A DNA stretch of 64,000 nucleotides, taken from IMG/VR virus record IMGVR_UViG_3300049255_000612, positions 1-64,000 of that record. The stretch is one strand, 5' to 3'. Each line of letters starts with the position of its first letter. Positions within the stretch are counted from its first letter, which is position 1. Below the pieces are notes generated by a model. The model saw nothing but the letters and a program-made list of their open reading frames with translations. It was not told the DNA's origin and ran no database searches. A program made the translations under genes and the position numbers. The stretch is from a virus. Below are positions 19,401 to 27,022 of the stretch, piece by piece.

Positions 19401-22400
19401 TTTTGCGGTGCGGCAGGTTGTTCTGGAGTCTTTTCAGGCGCAACGGCGCGCGCTTGCCGTTCTTTCTCTGCTTCTGCGGCGCGCAGCTTGGCAGCTTCGC
19501 GTTCTTCCTTCAGACGACGTGCGCGCTCCAATCCGGGAGGAACCTTAACCGCCGCGTTGACATCGGAAACGATAGACCCTTCCGGCGCATTTCGCGCAAA
19601 TGGCTGTTTGGTATTGCCATTCTTGAGCCAATCCTTGAACGCGTCCATCGACGTTTCGGCAATGTTATTGCCGCCCGTCCAGTCCTTGTCATAGTTGGAC
19701 TGGTAAGCGTCGCGCGCCTCCTGCATCGAGTTGAAACCAAGCATAACCTTATGCTCATCAGGTTTGCCGGTTTCAGGATTGGCCTGATCGACAACGAACA
19801 CTTTTTTGCTGTCTTCATGCTTGCCGATAAAGGCGTCGATATGGTCTTTGTCCATACCAACCGTACCCCTGATGTAGCCGTAGTGATGCTGCACCGTGGT
19901 TTCCCAAGGCGTACCGTCGCGCGCGACGCCGGAACGGGTAGAGCCTGCCGGATTTTCGACAGAGATATCCAGACCATTGAAGCGCACATGGCCCTTCGCA
20001 TAGTTGCCCGCTTCCTTTTGCGCGTCAGTCGGCTCGGCAAGATCATTGAGCGGCGATGTCGCCGCTTCATGGGCAGCGCGATCGAGCGCGGTTAATGGCG
20101 CGCTGTGCGCTTCTTGATCTTCATTTGCACCAGAACGGCCAGATCGTGCAAGTCCATCAACCGCTGCGCGCTGAGTGTTTTCGGTTGAAACGTTCTGCGC
20201 TTCATTTCTTCCCGCGTGGTCAAGTCCAATTTGATCATTTTTTCGTGCAATTCCGGGTTCCAGACTACCGGACGATACATTTCCATTGACATCATGTGCC
20301 TTGATAGCTTGTTGGTAATAAGACCTTTGCCGGTCGTTCAACTTGAAAATCTTGGTTGACCCAGGCTTGTGCAAAATGTTGCCGCTCGGCGTCTTCAGGC
20401 GCATTCCCTGTGCGATTGCCGCATCGACGACTACTGTGTTCACTTTGCCGGAACGTACTGCCGGTGCAACTACCTTTTCTGGTACGGCGTCGGTGAGTTC
20501 ATTCGGTGAACTCGCTTCGGGCCTGATCGCATCATCAATGTAGTCGTGGTCTTCGTCGGTAAGGCGCGGGTTAATGTAGCCATCGCGCTTGAGCAGAGCA
20601 GCATAAGCATCTTTCTTATTCTCTGATGCAATGGCGTCATTGCTCAAAACTTGCTCACGCAACGCAGCGCGGTTCGCATCAGCCTGCGCTTTGTATGCCG
20701 CTGCTGTGCGGGCATCAGCGGCCTTGATCGCTTCGTCTTGTTGCTGCGCCGCTGCGCGAGCGGCCTGCTGCTGTTGCAGCGCTTCGATGCGCGATTGCTC
20801 GGCCTGTGCAGCAGCATTGCGATCACGGTCTTCTTTGAGCAAGCCTTCCATTTGCGCATGCTCACCGAATCCTGTCGGAGAAAACATTGCGCGCGTGGTC
20901 GCCATATCCTGTAACGCCTGATGCGAGATAGGTGGCAAGATCGAATCCATCGACCCCGGCTCCGCTGGCGTCTGCAAATGCTGTACGGCATTCAGGATGG
21001 ATTGCGACAGAAAGCGGGTCGGCGCAGCGGTGTAGCCACCATCGGCATGCGGAATTATTGTCAGTGGCTTTTCACCTGACATATTCCAACGCGGGATCGC
21101 GTCCTGCAAGTATTGCAGGCCAAACGGTTGCCCCATCGTTGAGAACTTTTGCAGATTTTCCAGACCGGCCGTGTTCTGCACCTTTTCCGGTGCGGTATAG
21201 TCAATCGCGTTGGGGTGCGGGTGATTTGCAGGGTCGGTCGGGTCATAGAGCGACAATGGCTGCTTTACCGTCGATGGGTCAACCGGTTTCGATGTCGGCG
21301 TGTAGTCGATGGACTTGCTCAAGTCGGCATTTGCATTCGCAATTGCGGCTGTCGCGGTCTGACCGGCGTTTGCTGCGCGCGTGAGTGTGCCAGTCTCAGG
21401 CACTAATTGCGGGTCAACCTGACCGGCTGCATGCTGTCCGTGCGCAAGCGCACCAGTGCCAACACCCATGACTGCGCCGGAAACGAGACTATCTGCTGCG
21501 GCGTTCTCCACGCCCCTCATCAAGTCCGGTTCCCCATTGGCGACGTTGGTGAAATACTGTTCTTGCGCAGCCTGCGGCATACCCTGCAATACGCCTTGAT
21601 GCAATGCCTCCTTACCCATTTGCATGAGTTTGTTGCCCGCAACGCCCACCGAATCCGCTCCGGTCGCCATTTGCAGCTTGGAGTCCCCCATCAGTTTGCC
21701 AGTACCGTAGGTAAGCAAGCCAGTTCCTACACCTGCTGCAATAGAAGGAAGTGCATAGTCGTCATAGCTTCGGCCATTTTCTGCCGCAGTCTCCGCGATA
21801 TTACCGGCACTTATTGATCCCATTGACGCTGCGCCAACAGCATGCAGCGTGTTGCTTGCATTATTGATCGCCGTTTCCGCCGCACTCTTGACCGGAACGC
21901 CACTTGCTGCTGATGCTGCCTTTGCCGCTGCCGTGTCTGCCTGCAAAGCTGCTTGCGCTGCCGCCTGTTCCGTTCCTCCTGCTGATAGAACGCTCTTTGC
22001 TGCGGCCATGCCCTCATCACTGGCAAGCGCAGCCTTCAAACCAATGCGAGCAGCAGTCAAGCCGCCCAGGGCGTAAGTTTCACCGATATCTGGAAGAGAT
22101 TCGACAATGCCACCCATCAAAGCGCGCGGATTCTGCACGCCAGCAATGATCTTGTTGACAAAGCCGTCTGCGCTTGCAACCTTCTGATCCGACGCCTTTT
22201 GGCTATCACTCAAATAATCGCCAAGAAATTGATTTGTGGCTTCGGGGTCATAACCCACCGAGCGCAACGCATCGCCAGCCATACCGCCAGATACCAAGTC
22301 GGCGCGGCCGACCCAACTCTTGCCATAGTCAACGACGCCTTGTGCCGCTTTAATTCCCATATCGCCTATCGTGCGCATTACACCAGCTTGCGGGGGGGGC

Positions 22401-22513
22401 GGCGGGGGCGGTTGAACTGAATTAACGTAAGCATCGAAATCCGATAAATCCGATTGAGGCTCGTTGCTTGGCTGCTCGTACTGCGGTAGTGGCTTTCTGT
22501 TCGCCATGTTCAT
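16493..22513 (-). CDS. Giant polyvalent phage protein with InPase-like and C5-cytosine-methylase-like domains
   Basis: 2006 aa; the ATG has AAGGA five bases upstream. Near the N-terminus is a run of seven prolines encoded by a C8 tract and neighbouring C-rich codons. Then come Ala/Gln-rich helical regions with hydrophobic glycine-rich segments (residues about 150-300). Around 841-974 lies an inorganic-pyrophosphatase-like module typical of polyvalent proteins (YGYIRGTVGMDKDHIDAFIG). Around 1348-1500 lies a cytosine-C5 methyltransferase-like domain: LSLFDLSGEW, the Pro-Cys motif ATPCTDFASSG (about 1408) and ENPVGR (about 1454). The C-terminus is lysine/alanine-rich coiled coil. Likely an injected internal virion protein; the methylase may shield incoming DNA, which is inference. 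Confidence 0.88.
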   Translation of the reverse strand: MNMANRKPLPQYEQPSNEPQSDLSDFDAYVNSVQPPPPPPPQAGVMRTIGDMGIKAAQGVVDYGKSWVGRADLVSGGMAGDALRSVGYDPEATNQFLGDYLSDSQKASDQKVASADGFVNKIIAGVQNPRALMGGIVESLPDIGETYALGGLTAARIGLKAALASDEGMAAAKSVLSAGGTEQAAAQAALQADTAAAKAASAASGVPVKSAAETAINNASNTLHAVGAASMGSISAGNIAETAAENGRSYDDYALPSIAAGVGTGLLTYGTGKLMGDSKLQMATGADSVGVAGNKLMQMGKEALHQGVLQGMPQAAQEQYFTNVANGEPDLMRGVENAAADSLVSGAVMGVGTGALAHGQHAAGQVDPQLVPETGTLTRAANAGQTATAAIANANADLSKSIDYTPTSKPVDPSTVKQPLSLYDPTDPANHPHPNAIDYTAPEKVQNTAGLENLQKFSTMGQPFGLQYLQDAIPRWNMSGEKPLTIIPHADGGYTAAPTRFLSQSILNAVQHLQTPAEPGSMDSILPPISHQALQDMATTRAMFSPTGFGEHAQMEGLLKEDRDRNAAAQAEQSRIEALQQQQAARAAAQQQDEAIKAADARTAAAYKAQADANRAALREQVLSNDAIASENKKDAYAALLKRDGYINPRLTDEDHDYIDDAIRPEASSPNELTDAVPEKVVAPAVRSGKVNTVVVDAAIAQGMRLKTPSGNILHKPGSTKIFKLNDRQRSYYQQAIKAHDVNGNVSSGSLEPGIARKNDQIGLDHAGRNEAQNVSTENTQRAAVDGLARSGRSGANEDQEAHSAPLTALDRAAHEAATSPLNDLAEPTDAQKEAGNYAKGHVRFNGLDISVENPAGSTRSGVARDGTPWETTVQHHYGYIRGTVGMDKDHIDAFIGKHEDSKKVFVVDQANPETGKPDEHKVMLGFNSMQEARDAYQSNYDKDWTGGNNIAETSMDAFKDWLKNGNTKQPFARNAPEGSIVSDVNAAVKVPPGLERARRLKEEREAAKLRAAEAEKERQARAVAPEKTPEQPAAPQKSAEDIAFDSEMADALAHLGDVLGDVFGAKLNITGQQHTAGDLLPALSKVIELLVRKGARSLAQAVTEASKLMRANPAIAPHVDKISPRQWKAAYNAIAEFHPGTDSEMDVANTHPDAVTGYAAPSKPTEANNNPERYKGHSIYMPSMGNGFMARDLKGNGKQFGSFVAGPFATKDGARAAIDASLAAKNTSAAESKPKSVSTAPEHAQNTGTPLNRDVKYDKTADQANKIRQADIDESIVPLTMDKSDFKEITDEWANLFADPDKRTITGQRVKDQPVMSVEAAKKVVEGWKEHAKQQGEQYRSENSQKTVLSLFDLSGEWSKPWKEAGYNVVTMDIQTGQDVHDFSAEYFNENYDLTDVYAILAATPCTDFASSGSRHFAAKDADGRTEASKQLVFQTLRTIEYFRPAVWCLENPVGRIEDLTGLPKARMSFDPNHFGEPYTKKTMLWGNFNADLPTAHVEPTEGSKMWAKYGGKSQATKNARSVTPEGFAYAFFMANNYIDMPKEEKLTAQYPEASGAVKQALKAGVSEQRIHDLISDHYGNYDYADARNALAQEVADIKSGKVQASATADQPAETQADEPKLSAKDLNRLSVKQMSDAQLMQARDELPKRADPIAKEMKLRGLDEPEQATGKSQVIQESIDGKRDAPPTLEKINAEQDGRKPLDPNAIATRYAQLLAEGRKGVSPTPTDFHRQFADDLINKDAYHLKWITNGLNDKSKKVFAEFTGEKLPKAQGAAWEKLKEWAGVTPEQDKAHEKAKAAAFKAKQAAEDAADAEKAASNQRFRTSNEDNTIISGKDVIDRHISEGYTSIENISKGAVPKYALVNRELGRYYPLDKVGRKYAEVALSRLGKSTETKDGNADKRQTVDQAKAEQIEHERELAAAKANGQIVASDADAAHLFGKNDSTEPDLARLPIKPLSDIRVDVDVRDADTGKPSQKSIPADVAMRDVSFRVKALEDFIACMTG

Positions 22514-22545
22514 GTAATCCTTGTTATTTTTAATGCGTTAGCGCG

Positions 22546-24693
22546 TTACCATCCAGCCGCTTGGCGCGCGATTCTGATTTGCCTAAGCTGTGCATTGGTC
22601 ATATAGCCGGAATTGGCATCAAACCAATTTGAGAAATTCAACCTGTCTGCACGTGATGCTCCAGGCTTGATGAGCGCCAGTTGATCGGGGAGATTTTTAT
22701 TGACGTTGTCGGTCGCCGTTTGAATGACATTTGCACGCCGCGTTAGATCGGCACCACTGAATTTATTCATCAAAGCGATTTTTTGATTTTGCTCGGCGAT
22801 ATTCACGCCGCCCCGCGTCGTAAGAATTGGGGCAGGATTCGCTGCTGCTCGCCTATCTGATGCAACTTGACGGTTTATCTGGGCGAGCATGGCCTGCTTT
22901 TCTTGCATTCCCTCCGCGTTCGGCGGGTTCCACGCCATGATCAAATCGCGCGAGGGATTATCAAGCCCTTGTTGATCGCCGGTCGGGTTGCCGTTTGCGT
23001 CCTTGTAATATGGAGAATCGGGGTCTTTACCTGACAGGGGCGGCGCGTTTGGTGCCTGCGCTTGCGCTGGAGATTGCGCAGAGCTGGAACCATTACCGGA
23101 ATTGCTGGAAGTGATGGGCTGCTGCGGCAGCCTTTGCAAAGCATTGGCACGCAACTGCGCTAGTTTTTCAGGGTCGCCGCCTGCGGCCTTTATTAGTTTC
23201 GCGTCGGTTGAATACGCATAATCGATACCGCTCATGGTATCGCCACCATTAATGCGCGCTTGCGCCTGGGCGACTTTCCGCGCAAAGGATGCGCCGGAAG
23301 GATCAAGCGTCATAACGCCGGTAGTTGGGTCAGGCTGCGTGTAAATCTTTTGCAGATAGGCATCGTCCTTGTCGTTCCACGTCGGCGCTTGCGGATTGCC
23401 CATCGCCGCTATCTTTCTCGCCTCAAGAATGCGCTGCTCACGCATGTTATCGTCCTGATTCTTGCGATAGCCTTCCATCGTGTCGGCCTGCTTCATATGG
23501 AAAGCATCGTCACGCTGGTAATGCTCATCCATCATCTTGGTTGATGCTGCCTTGTCAGCCAATGCCATGCGCTGATCTGCCGACAGCAATTGATACTGCG
23601 CCTGCGTCGTATCAATCGTGATCGGCCCGTTTCGACCAGCCAGCGTCACGAATTTCGTCGGTTGCGAAACACCATTGATGAGCGTGTCACCATCTTGCGC
23701 CTTGATGAATCGCGCATCGCGATAGCTGCCGACGCTATTGAAGCGGTCTAAAGCTTCCTGATACTGGCCTTGCGCCATCAAATCAATCGCCGCATGAACG
23801 CCTTCCTGCTTCAGCATGTTGATGTTCCTCACTGCTGCGGTATATTCTGGTGGTGAAATTCGCCCATCCATCGATTGCCGATTCAACAGTTCAAGCTGCT
23901 GATCCAGCGTCGAATTGAAATTGCTTGGTTGCGGAATGCCGGTCGCTTGATTGACAATCGACTGATTCGGCGCAACCTGCGCAGCAGAGGCCAAACTCCC
24001 GCTTGTTGACGGTTGCGGCGATGCTGCCGATTGTGGTGCAGCGGGAGTCGTAGCGTCAGGCGCTACGGAAGACGGCGCACTTGCCGCCGTACCGTCTGCA
24101 TTTGCTGGCGTTGCAGGCTGGCTGTTCGTAGCAGATTGTCCTGATCCTGAGCCGTTTGACGATACCGTCGCGGCTGGCGCACGCGGATCGGGAACCGCAA
24201 CCGGAATGGCAGGGGTTACGGATGGGTCTTGCCCTTGATCCTGCGCCGGTTGCGCGGTCGGCGATTGCGGCGCTTGTGACGCGGAGTCAGTCGATTGTGC
24301 AGGCTGTGCCGGTTGCGCAGATTGATTCCCGCCGTCGGTTGCCGATTGCGGACTGACCACATTGACCGGAACCGACGTTTTCAATCCACCTACCTTGAAA
24401 AGTGGTGAAGGTGTTGCGCCCTGGTTAAACTGGTCAGAATTGCCCGCGTCGGTCGGTTGCTGTCCCTGATTCTGCGCCTGTTGCTGCGCGTCGTATTTCG
24501 CCTTGATGTCCGCTGCATCCGCGAGATTCTTGTCGCGATTGGTTTTTGCGATGTTGCGTTGATATTCAACGAAGTCTTGATCTTGCTCCGCGCGCTGCTC
24601 CGCTGCCGCAAGCCTATCCTGCTGCGCTTGATTGTCTTGGTTGGCGTTAAAGCCTTCGTAACCTGCGCCAAGTCCTGCGAAATTGATTCCCAT
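22546..24693 (-). CDS. Internal virion / DNA-ejection-type protein
   Basis: 715 aa, begins MGINFAGLGAGYEGF. A helical Gln/Ala/Asp-rich N-terminus is followed by a long low-complexity region of Pro, Ala, Gln, Ser and Thr (about 100-230), then helical segments. There is no enzyme motif. It lies between the 2006-aa giant and a second membrane-active-looking virion protein, the position and composition of podovirus core/ejection proteins (compare P22 gp16/gp20 or T7 gp15). The assignment rests on position and composition, not on a recognised domain. AAGGA lies about ten bases before the ATG. Confidence 0.68.
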   Translation of the reverse strand: MGINFAGLGAGYEGFNANQDNQAQQDRLAAAEQRAEQDQDFVEYQRNIAKTNRDKNLADAADIKAKYDAQQQAQNQGQQPTDAGNSDQFNQGATPSPLFKVGGLKTSVPVNVVSPQSATDGGNQSAQPAQPAQSTDSASQAPQSPTAQPAQDQGQDPSVTPAIPVAVPDPRAPAATVSSNGSGSGQSATNSQPATPANADGTAASAPSSVAPDATTPAAPQSAASPQPSTSGSLASAAQVAPNQSIVNQATGIPQPSNFNSTLDQQLELLNRQSMDGRISPPEYTAAVRNINMLKQEGVHAAIDLMAQGQYQEALDRFNSVGSYRDARFIKAQDGDTLINGVSQPTKFVTLAGRNGPITIDTTQAQYQLLSADQRMALADKAASTKMMDEHYQRDDAFHMKQADTMEGYRKNQDDNMREQRILEARKIAAMGNPQAPTWNDKDDAYLQKIYTQPDPTTGVMTLDPSGASFARKVAQAQARINGGDTMSGIDYAYSTDAKLIKAAGGDPEKLAQLRANALQRLPQQPITSSNSGNGSSSAQSPAQAQAPNAPPLSGKDPDSPYYKDANGNPTGDQQGLDNPSRDLIMAWNPPNAEGMQEKQAMLAQINRQVASDRRAAANPAPILTTRGGVNIAEQNQKIALMNKFSGADLTRRANVIQTATDNVNKNLPDQLALIKPGASRADRLNFSNWFDANSGYMTNAQLRQIRIARQAAGW

Positions 24694-24708
24694 GATCTGC
24701 TTTCCTTA

Positions 24709-25482
24709 TCAAGTACCAAGGCTTTCGCCATCGGAATTTGTCCATCCATCGTTGCCGCCGCTGTACATATTTTGTGAAGTCATGCCGTTAGGGGCTTCGC
24801 TGAACGATGGCTCCCAATTGACTTTTGAAAGACCATTGATGAAGCCGGAAGTCAAAGCACCCATGCTAGAGGCGGTACCCGATGCAAGACGTTGCTGATT
24901 GTTGGCGACAGCCATTGCGCCATTAGCGGCGTTGGCAAGCCCGGTCGATGCATTGGTGACCAAGTTTTTGCCCAGTCCAAGCGAGTCCATTTGTCGGCCC
25001 CAGGCTTCATTCTTGATATTCATGCGCGCCTGCGTTTGCGCTGTTGCGCCCATTGCCGCGCCCTTGATTTGCAAATCAGTGTTTGCGGCTTGCGCAGCGG
25101 GACTGGATGGATCAAGCCCCGGTGTGCGGGCAAGATTGGCTTGCGCTTGACCTATTTCACTGGAAACATTGGCTTGAGCCGCACCTGCTGCCTGATCTTC
25201 GTTGGCCTGCGAATCGAAGTTCTGCGCGGTGTTGACCATCTGCCCTTCCATGGGCTGATAAATCTGCTTATAGGTGTTGTACTGATCTGTTGCGATCTGA
25301 CCTTGATAAGCATTTGCATTCGTCGCTTGCTGGCTCGCGGATGCGGCCTTGTTCGCAGCGCTGTTGGACGCGATACCGCCGACAACCGCCGCCCCCGCAA
25401 TTGCAGCGGCCACTTTGCAATAGCGAACATCGCCATTGAGCATGTCGTTTTGCTTTCGTTCGCTTCTAAGAGCGCGAGGCAT
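24709..25482 (-). CDS. Internal virion / ejection-type protein with hydrophobic segment
   Basis: 257 aa. An ideal AGGAG precedes the ATG by six bases, within the end of the GNAT gene. A short basic N-terminus is followed by a glycine/alanine-rich hydrophobic stretch (VAAAIAGAAVVGGIAS) and then Asn/Gln/Ala-rich helices, the pattern of podovirus internal proteins that insert into host membranes during DNA ejection (P22 gp7, T7 gp14 type). The gene is tightly packed between the GNAT enzyme and the 715-aa protein. Confidence 0.68.
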   Translation of the reverse strand: MPRALRSERKQNDMLNGDVRYCKVAAAIAGAAVVGGIASNSAANKAASASQQATNANAYQGQIATDQYNTYKQIYQPMEGQMVNTAQNFDSQANEDQAAGAAQANVSSEIGQAQANLARTPGLDPSSPAAQAANTDLQIKGAAMGATAQTQARMNIKNEAWGRQMDSLGLGKNLVTNASTGLANAANGAMAVANNQQRLASGTASSMGALTSGFINGLSKVNWEPSFSEAPNGMTSQNMYSGGNDGWTNSDGESLGT

Positions 25483-25483
25483 A

Positions 25484-25948
25484 TCAATCTCCTAGATATT
25501 TTGTGTAAAGTGTTTCGGTGGCGGTGAAGCCCAGGTATTCAAAGAGGCGACCGCTTTTGCCATCTGCCGTGTGGAGCTTTGCGCCAGTGAATAGCTTCCT
25601 GACGCCCAGTTTTTTCATTTCCTCTTCCACCTTTTTGAATAAGCGGATGCCAATGCGTCCCTTGCGGTATTGCGGCAACAGGTAATAGACATCGGTAATG
25701 CCGTGCAAAGTGCTGAGGTAATGCAAGTGGCCGCTGACGATGGCGACGTGATAGCCAATCATGTTGCCGTCGTCGCGCACCGTGACCACTTGCAGGTTTC
25801 CGGCATCACATATCGCCTGATATTTATCGCGTGCGATATCGAGCGGTACCTTGTCCTGTCCGAGTGCAATTTCGTGCCAATGCCGAACGAGGATTGGCTC
25901 CATGTCTGGCAGCGCGTCTGCCCATTTTTCTACTTGGTAGGTAATCAT
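25484..25948 (-). CDS. GNAT-family N-acetyltransferase
   Basis: 154 aa. GNAT enzymes transfer an acetyl group from acetyl-CoA to an amine. The acetyl-CoA-binding motif A is visible as VYYLLPQYRKGRIGIRLFKKVEEE, matching the Q/R-x-x-G-x-G/A pattern, followed by the expected strand LFTGAKLHT and LFEYLGFTATETLYTKYL. The start overlaps the stop of the oxygenase gene (ATGA). Such enzymes recur in podovirus structural regions; the acceptor is unknown and could be a virion or host protein. Confidence 0.85.
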   Translation of the reverse strand: MITYQVEKWADALPDMEPILVRHWHEIALGQDKVPLDIARDKYQAICDAGNLQVVTVRDDGNMIGYHVAIVSGHLHYLSTLHGITDVYYLLPQYRKGRIGIRLFKKVEEEMKKLGVRKLFTGAKLHTADGKSGRLFEYLGFTATETLYTKYLGD

Positions 25949-26514
25949 TTCGATGTACGGATATCGACGATCAAGTGGATGCGATCGGTCTGGCCCTCGT
26001 TGCGTACTTCGTGTTCGACGGCGTTATCGAACCACCACACTTCGCCTACACGCATATTCAATACTTCATCGCCACATCGGAAATGCGATTGCTCATTCGA
26101 TGCAATGACGATATGAAAACGGTCGTAGTAGGCGGCGTGCGCGGCGGTATCCGCATGCGGATAGATGCGCCCGCCAGGAGCGATCTTGTTGACCATGCAG
26201 CGGCCAAGGCGTTCGCCTGCCACGCGCGACATCAATTGCATGATCAAGATGCGCGCTTCCGGCAACACCTTGTATGGCGGGTAGTCGATGGATTCGTGCT
26301 GGTCGTAGGTACTCAGGTGCTTCTTTACTTCCTCTTCAGTCTCGTACACTGACTTGACTGGAAAACGCAACATGATCGACTCGATTTCACCGAATGGGCC
26401 TTGCGGGTAGTCACGCAGATACGTGTCTTCGCGCCACAACTCAGGGCGACGCTTGATCGCAAGCGCCAATGGGAGGATGTCCACGCCATCGGCGACTTTC
26501 ATAAAATTTTTCAT
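25945..26514 (-). CDS. 2-oxoglutarate/Fe(II) oxygenase, aspartyl/asparaginyl hydroxylase-like
   Basis: 189 aa. The iron-binding facial triad is visible: the His and Asp of PHAD (about residue 120) and the distal His of NAVEHEVRN (about 168), followed by RIHLIVDI with the 2-oxoglutarate-binding Arg. This arrangement is that of aspartyl/asparaginyl beta-hydroxylases, which hydroxylate protein side chains. The ATG at 26514 was chosen because AAAGGA lies five bases upstream; an ATG five codons earlier lacks one. It is the first gene after promoter-like element copy 2 and is coupled to the GNAT gene, so the pair may modify the same target. Confidence 0.83.
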   Translation of the reverse strand: MKNFMKVADGVDILPLALAIKRRPELWREDTYLRDYPQGPFGEIESIMLRFPVKSVYETEEEVKKHLSTYDQHESIDYPPYKVLPEARILIMQLMSRVAGERLGRCMVNKIAPGGRIYPHADTAAHAAYYDRFHIVIASNEQSHFRCGDEVLNMRVGEVWWFDNAVEHEVRNEGQTDRIHLIVDIRTSK

Positions 26515-26525
26515 TGCTATCCTTT

Positions 26526-26574
26526 GCATTAAATTGGGGAATTTTTAATGCGCGGGATTGTAGACATTGTTTCA
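26526..26574 (-). promoter_or_regulatory. 24-bp promoter-like element, copy 2, with 5'-leader hairpin
   Basis: The element (26551-26574) reads TGAAACAA, four variable bases, TACAATCCCGCG on the minus strand. Immediately downstream GCATTAAA and TTTAATGC (26526-26551) form a perfect 8-bp stem, placing a hairpin at the extreme 5' end of the predicted transcript, as in copy 1. It precedes the oxygenase-GNAT-internal-protein-giant group. Confidence 0.6.
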
Positions 26575-26605
26575 CTTTGCGACGTGTGCCTTTTTTCACG
26601 TGACG

Positions 26606-27022
26606 CTAAGGCTTTGGATGCGCAGACTTGATCGCGTCTATCGTGGAATAGTATTTTTCTAATTTCGATCCATCGCCGCGCGAGGCCCAGTACATTGCGT
26701 CGGCAAAATCAGATAGATCGGGATACGACAGGCGACGCGTTTCCAGCACAGCGCGCAAATGATCATTCGCGCGCTCGGCGTCGCTCCTGGCATCGACGGC
26801 TATCCGCTCAGGCATCTTCCAAGTCCACCCAGGCGGCAGATTGCGCTTTGAAAACAATTCGGCAGGTGTGTAACTACAGAGTGCGCCATTGGCGACATAC
26901 TGCGTTTCACGATCCGCTTGCGCCGCGATGACATTGCCAGTCTGGTACGCAATCATCTCTTCCGGCATAGTGCCTGTCGCAATGATGTTCCCGACATCGT
27001 CGTATCGTAAGAAATGCGTCAT
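26606..27022 (-). CDS. Small virion protein, tail-fibre-assembly-like
   Basis: 138 aa from the ATG at 27022, which overlaps the stop of the J-type tail gene (ATGA). The first half (FLRYDDVGNIIATGTMPEEMIAYQ) and the C-terminal half (YPDLSDFADAMYWASRGDGSKLEKYY) resemble small proteins encoded just after tail-fibre genes, where the second half often carries a Tyr-Pro-x-x-x-Asp-Phe-Ala-Asp-Ala pattern. Function, probably fibre assembly or attachment, is inferred from this pattern and position. It ends the tail module before promoter-like element copy 2. Confidence 0.62.
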   Translation of the reverse strand: MTHFLRYDDVGNIIATGTMPEEMIAYQTGNVIAAQADRETQYVANGALCSYTPAELFSKRNLPPGWTWKMPERIAVDARSDAERANDHLRAVLETRRLSYPDLSDFADAMYWASRGDGSKLEKYYSTIDAIKSAHPKP

